From Silicimonas sp. (GTDB taxonomy: Bacteria; Pseudomonadota; Alphaproteobacteria; Rhodobacterales; Rhodobacteraceae): a stretch of 50,802 bases of DNA. Position 1 is the stretch's first letter. The number at the start of each line of letters is the position of its first letter. The notes beneath the pieces were generated by a model. It was not told the origin of the DNA. It was given only the letters and a program-made list of their open reading frames with translations, and did no database searches. The position numbers and the translations under genes are program-made. The DNA is taken from assembly GCA_022824315.1 (NCBI GenBank), contig JAJEAC010000070.1, positions 1 to 50,802 on the forward strand, in the 5' to 3' direction. Below are positions 43,601 to 50,802 of this stretch, piece after piece.

Positions 43601-43736
43601 CGAAAGAGGCGACGCGCTCATTTTCCTGGTACCGTTCGCTGTTAGTATGCTGGGCGGCCTCATCGCGGCAAGCGTGTTCACACTCTTCTTCCTACCTGCA
43701 GTTGTGATGTTCGTAGAAGATCGCAGGGGCGGCTGA
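40632..43736 (+). CDS. RND-family efflux pump inner-membrane transporter (AcrB-like)
   Basis: A 1034-residue proton-driven efflux pump with two similar halves. The first helix is AAKLLMVFLILGGIIGGLNL and is followed by porter-domain sequence. The proton-relay pair Asp-Asp lies in helix 4 (LIGIVVDDAVVVGESI). In helix 10 the sequence is GVAGVIVNDALLLLD, with Asn-Asp where AcrB has Lys-Asn. FLITSGNYQILHVLPYVVF is a usual block between helices. Substrates cannot be told. Base composition is lower in G+C than in the neighbouring operons, which may mark a separate origin. A terminator-like hairpin follows. Confidence 0.94.
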   Translation: MKSGVIAYFVGNPVAAKLLMVFLILGGIIGGLNLNVRLLPELDLRTISVSVAAPGSSPKEVEEDINRRIEESIVGLAGVARVVSIASEGVGRLEAELDVTADADAVLSDVKNAIGAIENFPPVSADPPTVRLSKVSAEILTLSVSSTVMSEDGLRSAAERVRDELISLPSVSLARLGGTRDREIAIEMNEEELRRLNLSISEIASKVRRTSLNQTFGELRTDAGGIVLNVIGKRRHGEEFRDVPLVVQPDGSIVKLGDVARIRDGFVDDRILSEVDGKPTVFVSVEAFKNQSFIGIRDSIEDWLASYEPPPGIEVAIWSDRVTPIFDRFSEIIGNAVIGALLVFACLVLVFDLRFAIWIAAGIPITFIGSLMFFGAANLTLNMVSLFAFFMLIGIVVDDAVVVGESIAKERERGKRGMDAAISGARIVLGPITVGLLTTLLAFLPFLFITSGNYQILHVLPYVVFFVLFISLVEAFCILPSHLSHEGRWSLAPLRDIQAWTVKKLDALRDAIVVPAVSWSIRHVFLTFMIGFIFLLASVFLVRSELVQVVVFDTAANRDNTIKAELELPVGTPFETTAATARQFANAASAVNEQFEGTAIKSISLVVGNLGGAAGTDVHRDDRIESHLASVKLQLHERPLRKASPEEIERQWRKNAAEIYHLEKVHFQNTRVRFKPSVAYALVHEDADVLSQAASELGSFLKALPAVYSLSDSLSPGKRHFTIELTPVGEASGLTPAMVGKQLRSNFHGLEVQRIQRGHDEVRVMVRYPAERRGSLKELASERIILLDGKEIPLFTIARITEETQIENLIRIDGKQAVLVNAQVDLSESTPIRIRRELANEFLPQLVSKYPGLTISRDAGARDERIVLNTLGVLIPITLIAMYGLMAAFLRSYWKPLVAATGIPMAFAGAVFGHWVLGWNLTIISVFGMIGVAGVIVNDALLLLDRYNAILKENSAIPAIAAASAATRDRFRAVFLTTVTTVLGLSPLLYERGDALIFLVPFAVSMLGGLIAASVFTLFFLPAVVMFVEDRRGG

Positions 43737-43772
43737 GGAGTTTCGAGGCCAAGGGGCCGCCTCCTCGATTTT
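43735..43772 (+). terminator. Candidate Rho-independent terminator after the efflux operon
   Basis: TCGAGG (43743-43748) and CCTCGA (43763-43768) form a 6-base stem with a GC-rich 14-base loop, followed by TTTT (the last A/T bases to 43772). An alternative GAGGAG/CTCCTC pairing overlaps. The stem is short, so efficiency is uncertain. Confidence 0.4.
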
Positions 43773-44086
43773 GACGTACCATTGGTAAGCTGAAACGGGC
43801 TCTTGGCCATTGAGACGGTGACGAACACTGGACGGCACGCTTCACGCCAGCGCTGCAGAATGGGGTTAATGACGACATGGAAGACGAACGGTCCGGACAG
43901 CCCGATCATGTGACACCGAGTTTCGCAAATACCACGCATGTGCATAGCTGCTTGGGAAAAGAAGGAATATGGACTTCAGTTCGGCATGCTCCCGGCGACC
44001 ATTCCTGACGCAGCCGAAGCCCGCGCGCTTGCATCCAAGGGAAGCGCCTTGCTATTCATGCGCTGCATAAGCGGGCGAATTTGGCC
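43737..44086. other. Gap between efflux operon and SDR gene
   Basis: Besides the terminator candidate, the stretch from about 43968 to 44088 is an open plus-strand frame with protein-like composition (GMLPATIPDAAEARALAS), but no known family or start signal. It may be the remnant of a gene that once preceded the SDR. No promoter is obvious. Confidence 0.3.
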
Positions 44087-44851
44087 ATGAATGTCCACAG
44101 GCAGGCGGCGATTGTTACCGGGGGTGCGTCCGGGCTGGGCCAGGCGACGGCGCGCGCGTTGGCGACTCGAGGTGCCAGGGTCGGTATCCTGGACATCGAC
44201 GAGGAGTCGGCTCGACGAGTCGCGACCGAGATCGACGGTGTCGCTGCGGCGTGCGACGTGGCCGATCCATCGAGCCACGAAGCCGCCTTCATGGCGGTGC
44301 GCGAGAAAATTGGACCAACCCGAATCCTGATAACCTGCGCCGGCATCGCTCCTGGCGCGCGGCTGGTAGGACGCGACGGAACTGCAAGCCCGCTTGAAAG
44401 AGTCACCCGTGCGATTCGCGTCAATCTCGTGGGCACGATCAACTCTTGCCGGCTCGCCGCCGCCGACATGTCGGCTCTTGAGCCCATGGAAGACAATGAG
44501 CGCGGATGCATTGTAACCACCGCATCGGTCGCTGCCTTCGAGGGGCAGATCGGGCAGCTCGATTATGCGGCTTCGAAGGGCGGCGTGGTGGCGATGACGA
44601 TCCCGCTCGCACGTGAGCTTGCCAGCGCGGGCATCCGCGTGAACTGCATCGCGCCAGGTTTGATGGACACGCCGATGATGGCGGGCTTGTCAGAGCCGGC
44701 CAAGCGCTTCCTGCTCGAAACTATGGTCTTTCCCACGCGCCTTGGAAGCCCGGACGAGTTCGCTGCACTTGCAGTTCATATCGCGGAGAACACCTTTATG
44801 AACGGTGCCGTGATCCGGTTCGACGGGGCGCTCCGAATGGCGCCGGAATAG
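44087..44851 (+). CDS. Short-chain dehydrogenase, 3-hydroxyacyl-CoA dehydrogenase type II (HSD10)-like
   Basis: A 254-residue NAD-dependent SDR. It has TGGASGLG (cofactor loop), Asp for NAD preference in LDIDEES, the catalytic Ser in VTTASVAAFEG and the YAASKGG Tyr-Lys pair. The C-terminus (ETMVFPTRLGSPDEFAALAV, GAVIRFDGALRM) matches the HSD10 type, which oxidises 3-hydroxyacyl-CoA. It lies 156 bases upstream of the polyketide synthase on the same strand; a role in making or recycling its acyl precursors is possible but unproven. The TTG at 44081 is an alternative start. Confidence 0.9.
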   Translation: MNVHRQAAIVTGGASGLGQATARALATRGARVGILDIDEESARRVATEIDGVAAACDVADPSSHEAAFMAVREKIGPTRILITCAGIAPGARLVGRDGTASPLERVTRAIRVNLVGTINSCRLAAADMSALEPMEDNERGCIVTTASVAAFEGQIGQLDYAASKGGVVAMTIPLARELASAGIRVNCIAPGLMDTPMMAGLSEPAKRFLLETMVFPTRLGSPDEFAALAVHIAENTFMNGAVIRFDGALRMAPE

Positions 44852-45007
44852 TGCAAGTCATCTGACGTGTCGGTGCAGAACACGATTCGTGTGCCGAACG
44901 AAGAAAGTCTCGACTAGAGCCCGGCCAAGATTTGTTTGCAGGCAATTGCCAAATTTGCCATAGCCGTCGTAGAGTGGCGGTCCCAATGTTCAGACGCCGG
45001 GAAAAAC

Positions 45008-48000
45008 ATGACTTCACTAGGCACGGACTGCGGCGTCGCCATTGTCGGGTACAGCCATCGAATGCCTGGCGGGATTCAGTCAGATTCCGATTTCTGGAAC
45101 CTCCTCAGCAGTCGGGAAATTGTCCAGGAACGGATTAGCGATCGCTACGGGCGTGGCCATCTTCCCATTGGCGGTTTTTCAGGTCCGGGACGCCTTGCAA
45201 GCCCGTACGAAGGACTGATTCGCGACGACGACGAGTTGCTCTTCGACCGTGCGTTCTTCGGCATGTCCCACAATGAATTGAGGCAGACCGAACCGCAGGT
45301 GCGGATGCTGCTCAACTGCGCGTGGGAGGCCATCGAACATGTCGGCTGGGATCTTCGCACGCTGCACAACAGTCCCACAGGTGTCTTCATCGGTTCACAG
45401 GTGCCTGCCGTGTCCAACTGGCGACCGCAGCATGGCGTCACCGAGAATTCCGTGTCAGGCATCAGCCTCGCCATGCTGGCCAATCGGATTTCCTACCACT
45501 TCAACCTCATGGGGTCGTCGGCGACGTATTGCACGGCTTGCTCCGCCGGCCTGACTGCCCTGCACGCGGCGATGAACGCGCTCGCATGCGGAGATTGCGA
45601 ACAGGCGCTCGTTGGTGCTGTCACATATCTGGGCAGCGCCAGGATGAGCAGCGGCTTCAATCTCATGGGAGTCATCAGCCCGGACGGTGCCTGCCACTCG
45701 TTCGATGCGGAAGCCAATGGCTACATGCGTTCCGAAGGATCGTTTGTCTTTGCACTGAAACCACTGCCGGCGGCCGAACGGGACGGAGACCCGATCTTCG
45801 CCGTGATCGAGGCGACTGCGGTGAACGCCGCCGGGGCGGCAGATGGCACAGCGAGTCTCGCCCCTGGCCGGTATATCAGTGCACCAACCCGCCATTCCCA
45901 AGTCCAGTTGATTCACGAGGCCACGGCCCGTGCCGGCCGCGCACCATGCGAGTTCGACTACGTCGAGGCACATGCAACCGGGACAGCGGTCGGAGACCCC
46001 ATAGAGGGCAACGCCATCGCCGAGGCATTTGGCGGTGTCGAGCGCAAGGCCGCGCTTCGAGTTTCCAGCGTCAAGAGCAACATCGGGCATATGGAAGCTG
46101 CTGCCTTTCACTGCGCGCTGCTCAAGGTCGTCCTGATGATTCAGCGACGTACATTCGCGCCGGTGTCAAAGAACTATCAGTTGCCGAATCCGGAGATTGA
46201 CTTCGACCATTGCCCCATGCGGGTCCAGACGGAATGCGAACCCTTTCCCAAGCATCCAGTCGTCGTGGGAATCAATTCATTTGGTTTCGGTGGGGCCAAC
46301 GGCCATTGCGTGGTGAGCGAGTACCGGCCGGCGCGGCCTAGAATCTGGTCGGTGCCTTTAGCGCCCGACGCCGGTTATGTGATTCCTCTCTCGGCGCGCA
46401 CGCCCGATGCGCTCGCGGAGAGCGCCGATCGCCTGCGGGAGATGCTCGACGCGCAACCGCAGGACCTCTACACAGTTGCCGGCAATCTCAGCAGACGCCG
46501 CACTCACTTTGCGGCGCGCACTGCCTTCGCCGTTCGCAGTCGCGGAGAGCTCGCCGACGCGCTGGAAGCGTTCGCGGCGGAACGTGTTCCGATCGGGACC
46601 GTGGGTGAGGGTGAGCCGCGGTTGTTGATGGTGTTCGCCGGACAGGGGACGCAGTGGGCTGGCTGCGGGCGTGAACTCTACAGGGCACATCCGGTGTTCC
46701 GCCGTACAATCGATGCCATCGACGAGGAGTGGCGCGCCCTTTGCGAGACATCCTTGTGCGAGGCCTGTTTCGATTCTCCTCAGGCGGCGCTCGACGAATG
46801 CGAACTGGCCCAGCCCGCTATTTTCGCCATCCAATGCGCATTGGTGGAGACATTCAAGACCTGGGGTGTCTATCCGGACTGCGTGCTGGGCCACAGCTCG
46901 GGCGAGGTGGCTGCGGCCTATGCATCGGGCGCTCTCTCGCTCGCCGATTCGACACGTCTGGTCTTCCATCGCGCCACCCTTCAGCAGCGCGTCGCGGGAT
47001 CCGGCCGCATGCTGGCGATCGGCCTCGATCGACCGGGTGTCGAGGAATTGCTGGATGCCCTGGACGTTCCCTTCCGTCTTGAAGGTGAACGGACCGCGCA
47101 GGTGGAAATCGCCTGCGAGAACGCGCCGGCCAACACGGTCATCTGCGGTCGCGTAGGCAACCTGAGGCCAATTATCGAGGAACTGGACCGGCGCAACCTT
47201 CAAAGCGGGTTAATCCCAGGAAACATCGCCTTTCATTCCAGCTCCATGGATGTGATCATGGATGATGCGTTGGAGGCATTCACTTTCCTTGACGACGTGT
47301 CTTTCAACATCGATGTCCCCTTTGTCTCGTCGGTGACCGGTGCCGAAACGGGGCGACTGGATCGTGCCTACTGGTGGTCGAACATTCGCCAGCGCGTCCG
47401 TTTCGCTGAAGCGATGGAGACGGTCAAGCGCGATTACCGGCCCGATGTGGTGCTGGAACTGGCACCGCATTCGGCATTGCAACCCCTCGTCGCGCAATGC
47501 GTGGAAGACATGTCGCCGCCGCCTGTCTCAATTCCGACACTCATGCGAGACCAGGATTCGTGCGTCGGCATTCTCGAAGCCTTGGGCGCCCTCTTCAGGA
47601 CCGGCGTGTCTTTGGATTTTGCCGCCCAGTATCCGCGACCCAAGCCCATTGTTCAACTGCTGCCCGGGCATCCTAGGGACGAGGAAAGGACCGTCGACAA
47701 TAGGCTTGACGACGAATTCTTCCTGCAACAGGGCGATTACGCGCACGGACCGTTGGTCGGCCACCGGATTCCCAGCGACCATCTCCTGTTCGAAGCGCGA
47801 CTGTCCGAAAGTGCTTTCCCGTGGCTGGCGGAGCATCGCGTTCACCACGCGTCGATCATGCCAGCAGCTGGCTATATCGAACTGATACTGGAAGCTCTTG
47901 GAGGCGTCCCGGTTCACTTTGACGTACTTGAGTTCCTGCAACCATGCCCTATCCCGAGGAAAGCACCCGTCAGGCTGCAGACGGCCCTGTATCCGGTCCC

Positions 48001-50802
48001 CAACGCGACCGGCGAATACACTTTCCGGATTTCGACGTTGCCTTATGAAGTTGATCCGCAGAGCGAGCTGCATTGCCGCGGAAGGGTGCGCATTATTGAC
48101 GCTCGGCCAGAAATGGATGCACCAGAAACGCTCGCTGACATCGACTCTTCCCTATACGAAGCGCTTCGCTACGCTGCCGACGACGAGATCTACGAGCGCT
48201 TTGAAGTGGTTCTTGGAGATACGTACCAGTACGGCCCCCACTTCCGAAACATTCGGAGACTCAGGCGCGAACGGGAGACCGGCCGACTGCTACTCGATGT
48301 CGAGGTTGACGAAGCGCTGTGGGAGGCCGGAAGAGAGGAGGGTTACGTCTCTTTCCCGCCCCTCCTCGACGGAGGGGTGCAGTCGTGTCTCTACCACCTG
48401 ATGCTCGGCGCCGATCGATTTGCCAGTCCTCTGCGCGCGGCGAATGTCACGTTCCTGGGCGCGGCGTCCGTGCCGCGCCTCGTGTGCCAACTGACTTATC
48501 CTGGCGGCAAGCGGTATGAAGTTGACGACAAGGGTCAATATGACGTTCCGAACGGCGAGTGGGTGTCCGGCAGGTTGAACTTCTATGATGAAGCTACCGG
48601 AGCCCTCACCCTCCATATCGGAAAATACGTTTCCTTCATCTCCTATCCTCGGCGAGTCGACCAGCCGCACAGCAAACATTGCATCGTTTGGCAGCCCAAG
48701 CACGTCTCCGACGGCACCGCAATCTTGGACCAGTTGCCCGAAGGGGAGATTGAGCCATCTGCCCTGCTTGCTGCCCTCGAACGTGCGGGCACGACTGGCG
48801 GCGATTCGCGTGCCTGCCTTGCGTTGGAGTTCGCGGGTTCCAGGGCGCCAGAACAGACCGCGCTTCAGAAGTGCGTCGAGCGACTCTCGTGCGAGGATGC
48901 GCATTGCGAATTCTGGCTCGTCGCCGACGATGAACAGGGAGCGCGCGCAAATTACGACGCTTTCCACGGCCATGACGCCGCGCTGCGTTTCGAATGTCTC
49001 GATCCTTCCGGGCGGCAGGAGGCCGCGCTCGAAAACGGCCTTCTGCGCTTGAATGCGGCGGAGGTCCTGTTTCTCTATCAGGATCTGGATGCGTTCACGG
49101 AGAACGATTGGCGCTTTTGGCGGAAGGCGGCGGTCGCCGGCGGTTTGGCGCTCGTTTCCCACAAAGACGGCGCAACCGTTGAGCCCGGCGCGGACTGGAC
49201 CGCGCTTCGGGTCGGCCGGCAGGCAACGCTGCTGCAGGCACCCTTGCTGTTCTGCACCGAGCCCGAAGAGACAACGCTGCCGAGCCCGCGCTGGGTGATG
49301 GGAGATTCCGCCAGCATGGCGGATGCGTGGGCGTCCCTGCTCAACGACCCGGGGGTCCATGCCATCCCCTCCAATTCCTTGGCTTCGGGCGTCCCATTTG
49401 AGCCAGAGGAGTGTCCAGACGCTACGGACGTGCAAGCAATCGATTTCTTCTGCGGCAAGGACTCGGAGGATCCGACAGGCGAGAGGGTGATCTTGCAATT
49501 CGTCGCCCTGATTCAGTCGCTAGTTCCCTACAGGATCGAACATGCCAGTTGCCGATGCCGTGTCACCGTTGTGACCCAAACAGCGGCGCTAGACACAGAA
49601 GATGCACGCGGGAGCCCCCTTTGGGGGGCGGTACGCAGCATGGCGATGGAGGTCGCCGAAGAAGCCAAGCTCGAATTCCGCCTGGTGGACTTGGGCGTTG
49701 AAGAAGACCTTGACACCTTGACATGGCTCGCGTGCCACGACGTGCGTGAGCGCGAGCTGGCCGTGCGCGAGGGGAGGCTGTGGGTGCCGCGCGTCGTGAG
49801 CAATCGCGATGAATACCCGCGTGTTCCCGTCGACGAGAACCCGCCCTATCGGCTGTTCTTGGAAAACGCCGGGCAGATCAGCGGCTTGCGAATGAAAACG
49901 TACGAGCTGCCCCCTCTGGGTCCCCACCATGTAGAGATAGAAGTCGCCGCTGCGGCGCTCAATTTCCGCGATGTCATGGTGACCTTGGGGCTGCTGCCTG
50001 CATTGGCCTATGAGCGATCTGCGTTCGGCCACGAGTTGGGCATGGAGGCGAGTGGCGTGGTACTCCGTACCGGCATTGCGGTGACTGGACTCGAACCCGG
50101 CGATGAGGTGATCTTTGTCGATGGTGGGTGCATCAGCAATCGCGCAGTGGTCGATCAGCACCGAGTTTTTCCCAAGCCTGGCGGCCTTAGCATGGAGGAG
50201 GCAGCGTCATCGCTCTCAGTCTACGTCACTGCCTACTACGCCCTGATCCACTTGGCCCGGTTGCGCAAAGGGCAACGCGTCCTCATTCACTCGGCCATGG
50301 GTGGCATCGGTCAAGCGGCTATCGCGCTCGCCAGCAACGTGGGTGCGGAGATCTACGCCACTGCCGGCAACGAGAGCAAGCGCGAACGGCTGCTCGAGTT
50401 GGGAGTGCGGGCAGTCTTCGATTCACACAGCGAAGAGTGGTACGATGGGCTTATGACGGCCACCGGCGGTCAGGGCGTCGATGTCGTGCTGAACTCGCTC
50501 GCTGGCCGTCACGTTCCGCTGTGCCTCGAATCCTTGCGGGCGGGCGGCTGGCATTGCGAGATCGGCAAGGTTGACATCTACGCCGACAGCGCCCTCGGTC
50601 TCCGAGTCTTCCGCAAGAACCTGCGTTTCGCGGCACTCGACCTCGACCGCCTTATGGTCGACGATCCACTCCTTTCGCGCGAACTTTCGGAGACCTGTCT
50701 CGACCTCCTCGACCGCGGCGTGGTGCCCCCGTTGCCGGTTACCGTCTTCCCTTACGGCGACCACGAAAGGGCGCTCCGGCTGATGACATCCGGTCAACAC
50801 CA
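45008..50802 (+). CDS. Large reducing type I polyketide synthase, KS-AT-DH-psiKR-ER (right end cut by window)
   Basis: An open frame of at least 1931 codons that runs off the right edge. Start ATG 45008 has GGGA about six bases upstream. The ketosynthase (about 6-430) has Cys178 in CTACSAGL and His322 (EAHATGT) and His361 (SNIGHME). The acyltransferase (about 537-820) has Ser630 in GHSSGE and IAFH at 740-743, close to the malonyl-type HAFH. The dehydratase (about 905-1200) has His943 (LAEHRVHH) and Asp1121 (LLDGGVQ). Residues about 1230-1600 look like the structural psi-ketoreductase half. The enoylreductase starts near 1612 (LNFRDVM), with cofactor motif HSAMGGIGQAA. A ketoreductase and acyl carrier domain are expected beyond the edge. 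This layout fits an iterative, highly reducing synthase making a lipid-like product. Confidence 0.93.
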   Translation, partial: MTSLGTDCGVAIVGYSHRMPGGIQSDSDFWNLLSSREIVQERISDRYGRGHLPIGGFSGPGRLASPYEGLIRDDDELLFDRAFFGMSHNELRQTEPQVRMLLNCAWEAIEHVGWDLRTLHNSPTGVFIGSQVPAVSNWRPQHGVTENSVSGISLAMLANRISYHFNLMGSSATYCTACSAGLTALHAAMNALACGDCEQALVGAVTYLGSARMSSGFNLMGVISPDGACHSFDAEANGYMRSEGSFVFALKPLPAAERDGDPIFAVIEATAVNAAGAADGTASLAPGRYISAPTRHSQVQLIHEATARAGRAPCEFDYVEAHATGTAVGDPIEGNAIAEAFGGVERKAALRVSSVKSNIGHMEAAAFHCALLKVVLMIQRRTFAPVSKNYQLPNPEIDFDHCPMRVQTECEPFPKHPVVVGINSFGFGGANGHCVVSEYRPARPRIWSVPLAPDAGYVIPLSARTPDALAESADRLREMLDAQPQDLYTVAGNLSRRRTHFAARTAFAVRSRGELADALEAFAAERVPIGTVGEGEPRLLMVFAGQGTQWAGCGRELYRAHPVFRRTIDAIDEEWRALCETSLCEACFDSPQAALDECELAQPAIFAIQCALVETFKTWGVYPDCVLGHSSGEVAAAYASGALSLADSTRLVFHRATLQQRVAGSGRMLAIGLDRPGVEELLDALDVPFRLEGERTAQVEIACENAPANTVICGRVGNLRPIIEELDRRNLQSGLIPGNIAFHSSSMDVIMDDALEAFTFLDDVSFNIDVPFVSSVTGAETGRLDRAYWWSNIRQRVRFAEAMETVKRDYRPDVVLELAPHSALQPLVAQCVEDMSPPPVSIPTLMRDQDSCVGILEALGALFRTGVSLDFAAQYPRPKPIVQLLPGHPRDEERTVDNRLDDEFFLQQGDYAHGPLVGHRIPSDHLLFEARLSESAFPWLAEHRVHHASIMPAAGYIELILEALGGVPVHFDVLEFLQPCPIPRKAPVRLQTALYPVPNATGEYTFRISTLPYEVDPQSELHCRGRVRIIDARPEMDAPETLADIDSSLYEALRYAADDEIYERFEVVLGDTYQYGPHFRNIRRLRRERETGRLLLDVEVDEALWEAGREEGYVSFPPLLDGGVQSCLYHLMLGADRFASPLRAANVTFLGAASVPRLVCQLTYPGGKRYEVDDKGQYDVPNGEWVSGRLNFYDEATGALTLHIGKYVSFISYPRRVDQPHSKHCIVWQPKHVSDGTAILDQLPEGEIEPSALLAALERAGTTGGDSRACLALEFAGSRAPEQTALQKCVERLSCEDAHCEFWLVADDEQGARANYDAFHGHDAALRFECLDPSGRQEAALENGLLRLNAAEVLFLYQDLDAFTENDWRFWRKAAVAGGLALVSHKDGATVEPGADWTALRVGRQATLLQAPLLFCTEPEETTLPSPRWVMGDSASMADAWASLLNDPGVHAIPSNSLASGVPFEPEECPDATDVQAIDFFCGKDSEDPTGERVILQFVALIQSLVPYRIEHASCRCRVTVVTQTAALDTEDARGSPLWGAVRSMAMEVAEEAKLEFRLVDLGVEEDLDTLTWLACHDVRERELAVREGRLWVPRVVSNRDEYPRVPVDENPPYRLFLENAGQISGLRMKTYELPPLGPHHVEIEVAAAALNFRDVMVTLGLLPALAYERSAFGHELGMEASGVVLRTGIAVTGLEPGDEVIFVDGGCISNRAVVDQHRVFPKPGGLSMEEAASSLSVYVTAYYALIHLARLRKGQRVLIHSAMGGIGQAAIALASNVGAEIYATAGNESKRERLLELGVRAVFDSHSEEWYDGLMTATGGQGVDVVLNSLAGRHVPLCLESLRAGGWHCEIGKVDIYADSALGLRVFRKNLRFAALDLDRLMVDDPLLSRELSETCLDLLDRGVVPPLPVTVFPYGDHERALRLMTSGQH

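Noticed and set aside
45322..46200. Plus-strand frame overlapping the ketosynthase
   Set aside because: It is an out-of-frame shadow; the KS motifs are all in the frame starting at 45008.
48290..49498. Minus-strand open frame of about 400 codons
   Set aside because: It is antisense to the DH-psiKR part of the polyketide synthase, whose frame is continuous and full of family motifs.
1..50802. CRISPR arrays, tRNA or rRNA genes and prophage structural genes
   Set aside because: No regularly spaced repeats, no cloverleaf-type sequence and no phage gene order were seen on reading both strands.

Overview
The window is about 51 kb of GC-rich DNA that reads like an alphaproteobacterial chromosome of the Rhodobacterales/Rhizobiales type. 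That assignment is an inference from the dense set of ABC importers for carbohydrates and amides, the ectoine-hydrolase-like gene and the codon usage; no rRNA or other taxonomic marker is present. No rRNA, tRNA, CRISPR array or complete insertion sequence was found.

Layout. (1) 1-1080: end of a MalK/UgpC-type ABC ATPase. (2) 1220-3144: a vapBC toxin-antitoxin pair and a decayed serine resolvase. (3) 3145-5401: an ectoine-hydrolase-like M24 protein and a secreted beta-trefoil-like protein. (4) 5558-8778: a LacI-type operator and a three-gene sugar/polyol importer of the inositol/fructose type. (5) 8984-9703: an isolated HEPN-like gene. (6) 9957-16341 (minus): a five-gene operon with binding protein, two permeases, ATPase and a GMC oxidoreductase. 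(7) 17021-17904: two small unknown genes. (8) 18138-21558 (minus): a 2-oxoacid/acetoin dehydrogenase-like operon with fused E1, a free lipoyl protein and an alpha/beta hydrolase. It is divergent from a PfkB kinase, a lactonase-type amidohydrolase and a decayed SDR gene (21680-24252). (9) 24646-26005: a membrane LytTR regulator divergent from a DUF2306 membrane protein. (10) 26206-36305: a LysR regulator divergent from a ten-gene operon. (11) 36537-38872: a DUF2188 gene with a frameshifted TIR-like gene, then a Phd/VapC pair. (12) 39402-43736: an RND efflux adaptor and pump. (13) 44087 to the right edge: an HSD10-like SDR and the first 1931 codons of a large reducing type I polyketide synthase.

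The most interesting unit is the operon at 27416-36305. A TorT-family binding protein, a ribose-type ATPase and a permease form an importer. They are followed by PxpA, a biotin carrier, a biotin carboxylase, PxpB, PxpC, the biotin transporter BioY and a cupin. There is a biotin carboxylase half but no classical carboxyltransferase, and PxpB/PxpC are relatives of the urea-carboxylase carboxyltransferase part. I infer a complete uptake and ATP/biotin-dependent carboxylation-hydrolysis route for a lactam or amide such as 5-oxoproline.

Other points worth attention are the acetoin-dehydrogenase-like operon with its E2 split into two polypeptides, the DUF2188/TIR-like pair broken at an A6 run, matching two-helix insertions in both permeases of the 9957-16341 operon, and a PKS in which the residue two before the KS active-site cysteine is Thr-preceded Cys rather than Asp. 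Regions 1.2-3.1 kb and 36.3-39.4 kb are a mosaic of toxin-antitoxin, broken and unrecognisable sequence, typical of accessory DNA.
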